In this document: piece after piece, positions 46,587 to 59,912 of the stretch | How positions within the stretch are numbered: position 1 is the stretch's first letter | Layout of the letters: the number at the start of each line of letters is the position of its first letter | Assembly (NCBI RefSeq): GCF_036320965.1 | Contig: NC_092241.1 | Coordinates: 30,034,297 to 30,098,296 of the forward strand | Origin: Panulirus ornatus | Taxonomy: Eukaryota; Arthropoda; Malacostraca; Decapoda; Palinuridae | Direction: 5' to 3' | DNA length: 64,000 nt | Notes under the pieces: generated by a model | What the model was told of the DNA's origin: nothing | Seen by the model: only the letters and a program-made list of their open reading frames with translations | Databases searched by the model: none | Translations under genes and position numbers: made by a program

Positions 46587-46607
46587 ATGCACCACCTCTC
46601 CCTGAAG
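46587..46607 (+). CDS. Candidate short first coding exon (7 codons)
   Basis: ATG in acceptable context (AACACTATGC), encoding MHHLSLK and then CTGAAG|GTATAT, a donor-like site. Very short first coding exons after a TATA promoter are common in arthropod genes for cuticle and other secreted proteins (established knowledge). A downstream exon encoding the rest of a signal peptide was not found. The segment at 47867-47922 does not continue this frame without a stop. Confidence 0.2.
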
Positions 46608-47866
46608 GTATATCTATGTGTTGTATGTCGCTCAGTACATAGGTTGTCTTGTGTGAAGTTGCTGGGTTAGATGACAGTATGGCTTATGCAATGTAGTTTG
46701 ATTGATGAACTATAGTTAAGGGACACATCGACTAGGTGGAACATAGAAGAATAGAACACCTGTAGAGAGTGATATGTTCAGAGCAACAGGTGATGTCCCT
46801 TAGTGTCCAATGGAAATGATATGTACCCATTTTACGACTCCTCTGTGATTTGCGACTCCTCTGTGACTTATGTGATTCGACAAGTCTTCTCTACTATCAT
46901 CTCTTTTGTTCGTTTGTAGGGTTATCATATTCCTACTGTATGTTTAATGCAGAACGCCACTTAGTATATATGCTGTAACTTGCTACGTTCATACGTTTTG
47001 AATGCAATAATGACATAGGTGATTCACTGACGTTCAATCGCACTTAACGACATACTTGGTATAGTTTTATGAGTTCACTCAATGGTATAGGTGATGTAAG
47101 TTTCTAAAGTTAAGTATGACTGATATGGCTCTTTAAATGCATATTACAGTATATGATATGTAGGTGTCTCATTGAGTGTAGCGGTGTTTGTGATGTAAAA
47201 TTTTCAATCGTGCAGCTTGTTCATTGTCATGGTAATGTATTAGATGCATCCTTAGATAAGCAAAACTCTCTCGCACAATGTAGAGCGATCACCATTATCA
47301 ACAAAAGTATTTTCTTAATGGTGAACTTTATTTCTAGCTTTGATAAGATATCTCTTGGCAGTCTACCCGAATGACGCAGAGACTCTTTATCTTAAGCACT
47401 CGACATACCAGAGTAAAAGTGAACCTTGGAAGTCAAAAGCTCAAAGGCTATGTGGTGGACGAGTTGCCTGGAACTGGACATGAGTAATAACCTAAGCTGA
47501 ATGCTTCCAGTAATGGATTATTACTGTTTGTTATTACAAACTCAGCCAAAGTGCTAAGCAAGACTCTGTATATCTCGGGAGTGTTCACCATTACCTTTAA
47601 CTCGTCTTCGTTGAACATGTTCTAATATACAAAGTCTCCTTCAGTTGCGTCATTACATGATATATTACATGCTTTACATTCTTGCTGATATGTTAATGGA
47701 TAATTGTGCATACATATGGTGATATCACCTGTTGCAATGAATAACTTTGATATACTGTTATACACATAAGCTATTACGATATAGTTAGACTATAGCATAA
47801 AACGATACTGAATATGGCTAACTTAATCACGTACAGCCAAAGTGAATACTTTTTCTTCCTCAACAG

Positions 47867-47922
47867 GGCGTACTGGAGGTCAGGGAGAGGTCGGATGACG
47901 GAGACAGTCAGACCTAGGATCG
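47867..47922 (+). CDS. Exon-like segment with strong splice sites
   Basis: A 56-nt segment between a good acceptor (CTTTTTCTTCCTCAACAG) and a consensus donor (GGATCG|GTGAGTAC). One frame is open through the exon (AYWRSGRGRMTETVRPRI, basic). Frame 0 stops at TAG six bases before the donor. No family recognised. It may belong to the same transcript as the 46.5-kb promoter, or be a chance match. Confidence 0.25.
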
Positions 47923-48081
47923 GTGAGTACAGCTCTTTGCCTCATGTAAATGTATACACATACTTACTAGTTCAGTATGGGATCCAGGCATATTTACCAG
48001 TAAGATATTGTTCGTCCTTACAAACCTGATAAAGTAAATTTGAGGCTTAGAAATGATATAATGCAGATTTCGTAGATGATA

Positions 48082-48083
<2 letters not shown>

Positions 48084-48165
<82 letters not shown>
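48084..48165. repeat. (TA)n microsatellite
   Basis: About 82 bp of TA. The flanks (46608-47866 and 48166-48961) contain no recognised mobile element or supported gene. Confidence 0.95.
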
Positions 48166-48168
<3 letters not shown>

Positions 48169-48959
48169 AATTCCTACATTATATCATACAACTCTTTGGG
48201 GAAACTCATGAGTCATACAATGGTAGAAATATACAACGAAAACTGCATTGTATATCAATACAGAGGTGTTGCTCTGTTTGGGAGAACATCGTTTGACAAA
48301 ATACAAATGGGACTATTCCGAAAGCAGCTTAGTATTCTTGTTGACGATTAGACAAACATACAGTCATCATTAGCATGTGTTGTGTGCTTGTCCTGAAGGT
48401 TGCTTGATCTTCTGATTGTAAATGTTTTTTTTTGTAACAATTAATGGCCTTTACGGACAGTTGTTACTTTGTCCATAACGCTCACGAAGACGTTGTAGCG
48501 ACGTCTAGAGTTTTTCAAAGGCATCGTTGCTGGAACAAGGGGCTTGTTAGGACCAGGTGTTGCCCTAGTGTTACGGCCTTGGTTCTTCCTCCTCACGTGA
48601 GGGTCATGCCGCCAGGCTCCCTCCTATTCTTTTGTATTTCTCTCTAATCGTACACATGGTAACCTACTCACTCAGCCGTGCTTACCCTTCATCAAACCTG
48701 TTCACGCTGACGTCTTAACTAACGCCCGCTCGACCTAACCTAATCTACTCCAACGTTGCCTCATATCAGTTCCTCCTAACGACGTACCATTCACATAGGC
48801 TGAACTATCATGTAAGTGTTTAAGTCTAACATGAGCACATGTACTTGCCGTTGGCTAACATGGCCTAATAGAGCAATTGATTGGGAATGTTCTTAACATA
48901 GGTGCGGCATTTTGTATGGTTTCTATTGCTACTTTCACCATTATGCACTTCAGTTTTGA

Positions 48960-51774
<2,815 letters not shown>

Positions 51775-51778
51775 GTTA

Positions 51779-51836
<58 letters not shown>

Positions 51837-51950
51837 TATCATTATCATCATCGTCATTATTATCATTATTATCATTATTTTTATTATCATTATCATTACT
51901 ATTATTATTACTATCATTATTATTATTATTATTATTATCATTATTATTAT

Positions 51951-51981
<31 letters not shown>

Positions 51982-52028
51982 ATCATTATTACCATTATTA
52001 TCATTACTATTATTATTATCATTATCAT
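51775..52028. repeat. Imperfect ATT/ATC trinucleotide array
   Basis: About 250 bp of ATT and ATC blocks, the same type as 4571-4760. Confidence 0.95.
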
Positions 52029-52752
52029 GTTATCTTAAATATACTTACAGACTCATATTATCACCGGGTGATTCACAGATCTGCTACTTTTGAATGATGA
52101 TAACTCCATCATATAACACAAAGTTACTTGAATAGTTATTTTTGAATAAGTGCAGCGTTACAAAATGAAAACGTAGAGATCTAATGAGTACTTAATGGGT
52201 TTCCATGTTATAACAAACGATCTTTTTTGACATTTAGTGATATTTTCTCAGTATTTAATTCAAAAACACATAGTCATATTGAAATTTTATATCTTACTGT
52301 ATTAAAGGTATTTTGTCAGTGTAGAACTCAAACATACTTCGTCACACTAAAAACTGTTTTAGATATTTCTTACCTTTACCTTTGTAAAGCAGAATTTCCA
52401 ATTCTGAACATTTATCCCACGTTTAAACAAGGGCATTTCATAATGTATTAATACATGATGCACAATTAAATGTTCCTACATACCAAAGAAGCAACGGAAT
52501 ATCTAGGTCAGGGCTTAGAAATAGATGTAATATTCTCTCTGACATAATGTTCATGACTAACGCGTAATCTCTCTTTAAGTGAAACCTTTAGTTTAACGAT
52601 GGTTTGTAGATGATAAACTGTATACACGGTAAAATGATGCGCGTATGTCTGTGAAGAATATGTTTGAATGGTGTGTGTGGTAATTAACCTCAAGTCCATG
52701 CGCGATACAACTTGCAACAGTTCGACTAACCATGGTCCAGATGGCCGTCAGT

Positions 52753-52755
<3 letters not shown>
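52029..52755. other. No recognisable gene
   Basis: AT-rich DNA with no supported feature. Confidence 0.45.

Positions 52756-52830
<75 letters not shown>
52756..52830. repeat. (CT)n microsatellite
   Basis: About 75 bp of CT. Confidence 0.95.
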
Positions 52831-52834
<4 letters not shown>

Positions 52835-53499
52835 AATTTGCTTCTCTCTTTTCTGAAAAGATATTTTGCGATAAAAGCAAATATTGTTGTCTTGAACACT
52901 GCGTGGTTGTGTTGATAAGACTTTATGACTGTTGGGAAGACTGCAGGTCTGTGTTAAAAAGCCTACTGCTGTCCTCTGTAGGTGTCTTTGAAACTGTATC
53001 CAGAGTACTGCCTATACAATGGAGATGGCGTGTGGCTTCGTTGTTAGCATTACACAATAATTTGGCCAAAACCACCATGGATTCTTGAGATCATTGGTAT
53101 TCTTTGTACTGAATATTGTGAGTCTGTGTTTCCGAACATATCGTGGCTACTTTGGCAGTGTTATGAAGCTGTTTTAGTATTGCTATGTTGCTTTACTGTC
53201 AGTACTGGGTGGCTTTCTTTAGAGCACTGTGGCACAGTGTGAGTAATATTACGTGACTATGTTGGCAACGTTTTATTGCTGGTTTAGCGACTCTCTGTTG
53301 TTTTACCAGGAACATTTCGATGCTGTGTTAGGGATGTGACTGTATAACTGCGTTAGCAACACCACACTAACACCATAGATGCTTTGGGGGTATTATGGTT
53401 TGGCTGTTAAGGACACGTCAGGACAGTGTTGCGGACACTAGAAAGCTATTCTGGAGACACCAGAGGCCCTTGGTGGGAACACTAGGCACCTTTTACTTT
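52831..53499. other. No gene; traces of an old tandem repeat
   Basis: Phrases such as TGCTGTGTTAG, TGCGTTAGCAAC and CTATGTTGGCAACG recur at about 40-60-bp spacing at 53080-53450, suggesting an eroded minisatellite. Confidence 0.35.
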
Positions 53500-54200
53500 T
53501 ACCTCTGCTCTGGATGAAGCAGATGTAGCAGAACACCCAATCACCTCTCTTGCAAGGTTCTTCAGTGAATGCAAACTTTGTGACACTCCGTTCCAGTATA
53601 GCATTGGATCACTTGACCATGATAGAGTTCCTTCTACATATTGCTTCGACAAAAGACTCTCTGTCTGACACTCTGCTTCCCTCTGGTCCTCGTTGATTTT
53701 TGAATTTCATTGACCATTTTGGAATGATGGAGAAGAGTCTGGGTCTTTTCGATTCGGGTAATCATCCTTCTGCCAGACCACGCTAGTTATTTGCTTTATC
53801 CGTTGTTGATATTGACTCCTCCTCAACTACCTCCAATTCCTCAATCATTTCCTTGACGTATAACAGCACTTGGTCCTTCTGCTCTTGTAATGGAAGCCAG
53901 TCCAGTTTGAACCTAGGATCCAAAAAATGCCGTTTTTGTTCATCTCTCATTTCCATGTATGGATCCAACCTTTTCTTCACAGAGTCCAGTAGGACTTAAG
54001 CCAATCATTCACAGTACCGTAATTGGGTGTTATGATTATGAAGTAGATCCTCCAGTGAGTTTTAAAGTCCCTGAATCACTGTTCCAATTGCAGATATGGT
54101 CACCTTTTTCTGCCGCTCCACAACTTCCACGACGTGAAAAGGTTCAATGACAACCACAAGCTCTTGTAAGGCAGAATTCTCCACTGGCATGATTGTCTTC
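53500..54200 (-). pseudogene. hAT (ZBED-like) DNA transposase relic
   Basis: C-terminal part of a hAT-superfamily transposase, read across stops. LQELVVVIEPFHVVEVVERQ at about 54165-54105 matches the WxxLxxLxxxLxPFxxAT region. LLDSVKKRLDPYMEM then RHFLDPRFKLDWLP at about 53990-53890 contains the LDPRFK signature. DPMLYWNGVSQSLHSLKNLA and SATSASSRAE at about 53610-53505 match the hAT dimerisation motif (DPLxYWxxN...FPxLAxLA...PATSAxSERxFS). Catalytic N-terminal segments are not visible. At least four in-frame stops make it non-functional. No terminal inverted repeats were located. Confidence 0.75.
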
Positions 54201-54399
54201 CTCCTCTGCTCTCTCTCTCTGAGACAGAAGATCAATTACATTATTCACCTGTGCAGGGATCTTGAGTCTGTATATTTTTGTTTATCATCGGACTGATATT
54301 GATCAAAGGATTAATAGGGTGGACTCAAAAGGTTGATGATATAGAATAAGTATTGCTAGCGAGTAGCGCTACCTCTCCCGGCTGTGCTTTTCATAAATT

Positions 54400-54540
54400 A
54401 TACCGCTACCGCTATCATTCTCCTGGACCGCTACCGCTACCGCCATTATTCTCCTGGACCGCTATCGCTATCATTCTTCTGGACCGCTACCGCTACCGCC
54501 ATTATTCTCCTGGACCGCTACCGCTACCGCCGGTACTTTA
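54400..54540. repeat. 25/31-bp minisatellite
   Basis: Units of the form ATTCTCCTGGACCGCTACCG plus CTACCGCCATT, alternating between 31 and 25 bp through loss of one ACCGCT hexamer. It ends in a palindrome GGTACTTTAAAAGTACC at about 54532. CpG-rich compared with its flanks. Confidence 0.8.
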
Positions 54541-54747
54541 AAAGTACCGCTTGCCCACCTCTGCATTTACAAAGTTATCAGTACCACTTTCCTCCCCTAT
54601 AGCAATTACAAATAAATAACAATTACTTTGTAACAATTTCTTATAATTTCAATTGACTACCTCAACTATATTTTCAATTACATTTACAATGTTTCTGTAA
54701 TTGATTACATTTCAGTTGAATTACAATTACAGTTACTCCAACTCTGG

Positions 54748-55165
54748 TTGAGAGAGCCGAAGAGTCTTGGACATATGGAGAGAATGAGTGAAGAAAGGTT
54801 GACAAACAGAATACATGTGTCAGAAATGGAGGGAACAAGGAGAACTGGGAGACCAGATTCGAGAGGGAAGGATAGAGTGAAAGAAAAAAAATCTGAGCGA
54901 TCAGTGCCTGAACATGCAGGAGGTATAAAGGAACGCTTGAGATACAGTGAATTGGAAAAATGTGCTGTACAGGAGTCGACGTGCTGTCAATGGAATGGAT
55001 GAGGGCACGTGAAGTGTCCGGGGTACACCATGGAAAGGTCTGTAGCGTTTGATTGTGAATAAAGAGCTGCAATTTCGGTGCATTACACATAATAGCTAGA
55101 TATTGGGTGTAGGCGGATTTTGACCTTTCTGGGTCTGTTCCTGGCGCTACTCCCATAACAACGTT
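54748..55165 (+). pseudogene. 3' fragment of LINE, decayed
   Basis: Plus-strand copy of the LINE C-terminus and 3' UTR. RMSEERLTNRIHVSEMEGTR then GRPDSRGKDRVK at about 54781-54885 matches RMSEERLTKRIYVSEVEGTR and GRPNWRWKDGVK of the intact copy. The 3' UTR reads GTCGACGTGCTGTCAATGGA, CTGCAATTTCGGTGCATTAC, ending GGCGCTACTCCC at about 55142. (TA)n starts at 55183. The 5' boundary near 54745 is abrupt. Confidence 0.75.
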
Positions 55166-55178
55166 AATGGCGATCAAG

Positions 55179-55182
<4 letters not shown>

Positions 55183-55241
<59 letters not shown>

Positions 55242-55266
55242 TAGATAGATAGATAGATAGATAGAT
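55183..55266. repeat. (TA)n-(GATA)n compound microsatellite
   Basis: TA to about 55239, then GATA to 55266. Confidence 0.95.
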
Positions 55267-55308
55267 GAATAGATAAATAGATATGATACCCAATTGCTTT
55301 TCTTGCCT

Positions 55309-55456
55309 TACCGAGATAGCATCAAGAACAAAAGAGCAATGGCCTCATTTGCAAACATCCACTCTCTCGCTGTCAGCACATAATACATGACAGCTAGAGA
55401 GTGGATGTGTGTAAATGAGGCCGCTGTTCTTTTGTTCTTGATGGTACCTCGCTGAG
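55309..55456. repeat. Imperfect palindrome built from LINE 3'-tail sequence
   Basis: Left arm 55309-55375 and right arm 55388-55456 are reverse complements over about 65 bp. Each arm contains AGCATCAAGAACAAAAGA-like sequence, GGCCTCATTT and ATCCACTCTCT. The 12-bp loop is GCACATAATACA. The arms correspond to the LINE tail region (compare 55815-55915: AGGTAGCGCTAGGAAAAG... GGCCACATTCG...CAGTCTCTAGCTGTCATG). Two tails appear joined head to head. Confidence 0.75.
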
Positions 55457-55472
55457 TTGGGAAGCGAATTGA

Positions 55473-55478
<6 letters not shown>

Positions 55479-55549
<71 letters not shown>
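55479..55549. repeat. (TA)n microsatellite
   Basis: About 71 bp of TA between the palindrome and the next LINE tail. Confidence 0.95.
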
Positions 55550-55551
<2 letters not shown>

Positions 55552-55574
55552 CTTATTGATTTATATATTTATAA

Positions 55575-56009
55575 TACTTAATCGCCGTCTACCACGTTAG
55601 CGAGGTAGCGCAAGGAAAGAGACGAAATTATTGCCCAACTTACCTGCATACAAATGTATATACATAAACACCCACACATGCACATATACATACATATACA
55701 TTCCAACGTATACATACATATACATACAGACACATATACGTGTATACACGTGCACATATTCAAACTTGCTGCCTTCATCCATTACCGTCGCCATCCCGCC
55801 ACACATGAAATAGCCGCCCCCCGCGCATGCGCGCAAGGTAGCGCTAGGAAAAGACGAAAAAGGCCACATTCGTTCACACTCAGTCTCTAGCTGTCATGTG
55901 TAATGCACCGAAACCACAGCTCCCTTTCCACATCCAGGCTCCACAAAACTTTCTATGGTTTACCCCAGACGCTTTACATGCCCTGGCTCAGTCCATTGAC
56001 AGCACGTCG

Positions 56010-56011
<2 letters not shown>
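55575..56011 (-). mobile_element. LINE 3' untranslated region fragment
   Basis: On the plus strand it reads CGTTAGCGAGGTAGCGCAAGG at 55597 (tail core), then a stretch of CATATACATACA-type repeats, GCGCAAGGTAGCGCTAGG at about 55830, TGTAATGCACCGAAACCACAG at about 55899, CTATGGTTTACCCCAGACGC at about 55953, and CATTGACAGCACGTCG at about 55996. It is the reverse complement of the LINE sequence immediately 3' of the RT stop, in a longer 3' UTR version than the copy at 26208. It ends at (TA)n on both sides. Confidence 0.75.

Positions 56012-56081
<70 letters not shown>
56012..56081. repeat. (TA)n microsatellite
   Basis: About 70 bp of TA separating two same-strand LINE fragments. Confidence 0.95.
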
Positions 56082-56085
<4 letters not shown>

Positions 56086-56623
56086 CGCTGTCTCCCGCGT
56101 TTGCGAGGTAGCGCAAGGAAACAGACGAAAGAAATGGCCCAACCCACCCCCATACACATGTATATACATACGTCCACACACGCAAATATACATACCTACA
56201 CAGCTTTCCATGGTTTACCCCAGACGCTTCACATGCCCTGATTCAATCCACTGACAGCACGTCAACCCCGGTATACCACATCGCTCCAATTCACTCTATT
56301 CCTTGCCCTCCTTTCACCCTCCTGCATGTTCAGGCCCCGATCACACAAAAATCTTTTTCACTCCATCTTTCCACCTCCAATTTGGTCTCCCTCTTCTCCT
56401 CGTTCCTCCACCTCCGACACATATATCCTCTTGGTCAACCTTTCCTCACTCATTCTCTCCATGTGCCCAAACCATTTCGAAACACCCTCTTCTGCTCTCT
56501 CAACCACGCTCTTTTTATTTCCACACATGTCTCTTACCCTTACGTTACTTACTCGATCAAACCACCTCACACCACACATTGTCCTCAAACATCTCATTTC
56601 CAGCACATCCATCCTCCTGCGCA

Positions 56624-56627
<4 letters not shown>
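56082..56627 (-). mobile_element. LINE 3' fragment with C-terminal RT coding remnant
   Basis: Near-identical to 26213-26762. The 3' UTR begins at 56082 with TTGTCGCTGTCTCCCGCG, and the C-terminal coding part covers about 56262-56624 (RMDVLEMRCLRTMCGVRWFD, then RLTKRIYVSEVE). One base is missing relative to the intact copy (CGTTCCTCC for CGTTCCCTCC, near 56405), which shifts the frame after SEVE. The copy stops abruptly in CTGCGCAC at 56624 and passes into (TA)n. Confidence 0.85.

Positions 56628-56695
<68 letters not shown>
56628..56695. repeat. (TA)n at the truncated 5' end of a LINE copy
   Basis: About 68 bp of TA beginning at the breakpoint. Confidence 0.95.
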
Positions 56696-56699
<4 letters not shown>

Positions 56700-56789
56700 C
56701 TGTCAGGATAGTTGGTATATGGGGAGTTCCTTAAGTAGACGAGAATGGAAGCTATCTCGTAGATGTCTGTGATGATGAGGGTCTGTTCC

Positions 56790-58009
56790 ATGTAAACACT
56801 TTTTTTTCGGCACGAGATGATGCACAGATGCACGTGGTTGAGGAATGATGGAAGAGATGAACAAAAGCGTTTGATTGACCAAGTGGTAGTGGGTAAAGGG
56901 CTGAGAATGACTGCTGGATACTGAGGTTGTGAGAGGATATTTTAGAGATTATGACCACTTTACAATTCTTGTGGATGTGAGGATCAGGGAGACGTGGAGG
57001 TATGGTGTAAGGAAGAATAGAGAGGTAAAAGTGTTGGCAAGTGAGAGATCAATCAGATTGAATGCAAAAAGAAATACGCAAGAAGAATGAGAGAAAGTTG
57101 AGATGAAAGTGCAGTAAATGTAGAGATGCAGTCATGTGTGAATGTGTTGTTTAAGATGCTTATAGAAAAGCTGTTCACGGTTGGAGAACTAGTTGATGGA
57201 TTCAAGGTTGTAATGTATAAGAATAAGATTGGAAATTTATGATGGACGGATAGGATTAGAAATGCTGATGGGGAGAAGAAAAAGGCACATGGTAGATTTA
57301 CTTAAATGGAATGTACCAGTGGAAGTTCAGCAAAGGAGGAGGAAAGAATATAGGATGTGTAAGCGTAATGTTAAGAAGCTTATAAAGGAAAGTAATGAAA
57401 GAGTTGATGAAAACTTTGGAAGGTAACTGAGTGGAAAGTCTAGTGAAAATAAGAAATTGAGCTGGAAGTACGTGAAAAAGGAGAGGGTGGAAGCAAGACT
57501 AGAAGAGTAAATCTGAGAAGTAGGAAAAAGGAATTGCTGAACCTGAAAAAGGAAGTGGAAGGAAGATGGAAAGTGTATTTTGAAGAACTGATGAATGTGG
57601 ATGAAGGTGAGGCAGCAGTTCTTACAGGGCATAGAGGATGGAAGGAAAAAGATAAAAGTGCAGAGGCCTGTAGCAAGAGAGGAGGTAAAAAGGGTAATAA
57701 TGAGGTTGAACGTGGGAAAGACACCTGAAGTGGATGTGATGACAGGCTGAAATATCGAAGTGTAGCTGAGAAAGTGTAATGGAATTAATGCATTTGATAT
57801 GAAATTTAGCAAGCAAGCTGAATGATTTGCTTAAGGAATGGGTGAAAGCTATTACTGTTCCTTTCTTCAAGGGAAAAGGTGTTAAGGACGTATGTAGCAA
57901 TCATAGAGTAACGGGTTTGTGAAGTATACCAGGAAAAGTGAATGCTGGAGAGTTGATTGATAGAGTGATGGAAGTGACTGAATGCATAATAAATCAAAGG
58001 TAAGGAGGG

Positions 58010-58012
<3 letters not shown>
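56790..58012 (+). pseudogene. Decayed LINE 5' half (endonuclease end, linker, RT start)
   Basis: Plus-strand remnant. About 56796-56905: NTFF then RHEMMHRCTWLRNDGR and LIDQVVVGKGLR, matching the NTxFxxRxxHxxTWxxPDGxxxxQIDYILV end of the LINE endonuclease. 57229-57426: a linker frame (WNVPVEVQQRRRKEYRMCKR, KKLIKESNERVDENFG). About 57534-57630: LNLKKEVEGRWKVYFEELMN, matching RRRWNEYFEGLLN, the first residues of the intact RT frame at 28048. About 57690-57725: RVIMRLNVGKTPEVD, matching VVKALRKMKAGKAAGLD. About 57840-57990: VPFFKGKG, then RVMEVTECIINQR, matching VPLYKGKG and RVKACTEHQIGEE. Ends at (TA)n. It supplies the part missing from the intact copy, but with many stops. Confidence 0.7.

Positions 58013-58082
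<70 letters not shown>
58013..58082. repeat. (TA)n at the 3' break of the LINE 5'-half relic
   Basis: About 70 bp of TA starting at the truncation point. Confidence 0.95.
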
Positions 58083-58093
<11 letters not shown>

Positions 58094-59819
58094 AAACATA
58101 AATCTTAATTCGATGTAATTCATGATCACTCTTGACAGTCATATTACAAGAATGATATCTTCAGTTTCTTGTGACAAAAGTGTTGAAGAATGCGGAATAT
58201 CAATTTTTTTTTTTTTTTTGTAGATTAATGATTGATGATCACATAGACTTACCTTTCTTTCGCCTTTTTGGCTGAATTTGTAAAGGCATTTTTAGTACAG
58301 GTTTATGGAATGAAGTTGGTGCACAGCATCACTGCTTATTCGAGGAGAAACTTACTGGAAACATAATCTAACTTTCTTTATGTATCAGGAAAGAAAACTG
58401 AGGAAGGATAAGCTGCTATAGTCATGATATTAACATGTAAGCATGCTATCTTCTCTTCGTATCACTCCCAGTGCATACAGACTGTGAATCGCCTATGATC
58501 TCATGATCTTTGCTCCACATTGGAACTATATGAAAACCATTATTCTGCCACTTGGTCACTGCAATATAAGAACCATTTTTCTGCTACCTGTTCACTGCTA
58601 TGTAAGAACCATTATTCTGCCACTTGTTCACTGCTTTATTCTGTGATGAGTGAACGCCTTGGGATAATTCAGGTTGCTTGATGGGTATCTCACATACTCA
58701 TTCGAAAATTGATAGATGGATAGTTAAATGAATAGATGAATAGATGGATAGATAGATAGATGTAAAGGTTGACAAATAGACTAATGAATAAATAAATGGA
58801 GTAATATATGAACATATGAGTAGATATATTGGCATATTATTGGACTGCGGTATAATAAGTAATATAATTTTCTCCCTTAGTTTGGTGAGTTACTTTCTCT
58901 TCTCGTTGTGCTGTGAAGATAAGAATCAGGATTAACAGCCGCTGTTCTCTCTGGTGTTAGAAGCTTTGTATGCCTTTACAATGAACGTACATACCAAGGC
59001 AAACATGGCTGCACAGGACGAGAAATCCTTCCTATAAACTGGCGATGTTTTTCTGTTTTCGTATGATGTGTTGCCTTGTTTGAGTGTTAGGGATGCCGTA
59101 TATACCCTCCACTCCTTGAATTCTCGCAGTCAGTACCTGGTGTTTAGATAAGTCGCAATTTAATTGGATGTTTAACCAAAGTGCAGAGGGTTGTTGGAGG
59201 TCTTTAAATTCTGGATGTGTGGTGTTCACTGATTTTTTTCTGTCATGAGTTATTACCAAGTTGCTCAAGCAGCAGGTTCATGACAGAGGTCAGTGAGATG
59301 TCGTCAGAATTTGCTTGAAATATTGTTCCAGATCTTCATTTTGGATTAGGTGACTCAAAAGACACCTTCAGGCCTCTCAAATTTCGACTAACTATGTGAT
59401 CTCATTGTTCTATACGTTGAGTCGGTGCATGTCAAAGTGAACTTGCCAATTAAGATGAAACTCTTCCTAAGCGTGGATGATTCACCTTCGAGGCTTCACC
59501 TTCATTCTTGTTATCGTAACACAGGTTTTCTTCTCTCAATATTCCATGAAGCAGGAACGCAATTAGTTCTCAAAATTGATTTAATCTAAGAGTAATACAC
59601 AATACCCATTGAGAGAGAAAAGAAATTTTGTAGTTACTTCGAAAGTCATCCATCCTAGTTCCAATTAAACTTTGTAAGCATAAGACCCCTTGTTAAATAA
59701 TAGACCAGCGACTGTCCACCGAGTAGTCCTGGAGAAAAAATAAAAGCCAATTAAAGCACTGTTAAGATAACTGCCATGATCAGGTGGATCATAGTTGTGG
59801 CTGAGCCAGAGAGGAGCTA

Positions 59820-59821
<2 letters not shown>
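58083..59821. other. No gene; three 36-bp tandem copies at 58533-58641
   Basis: AAGAACCATTATTCTGCCAC plus TTGTTCACTGCTATGT repeated three times at 36-bp spacing. T run at about 58207-58220. A GATA-like patch lies at about 58735-58760. The rest is AT-rich unique-looking DNA. Confidence 0.5.

Positions 59822-59912
<91 letters not shown>
59822..59912. repeat. (TA)n plus poly(T): 3' tail of a minus-strand LINE
   Basis: TA at 59822-59896 then about 16 T; the same arrangement as 26126-26207. Confidence 0.95.
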
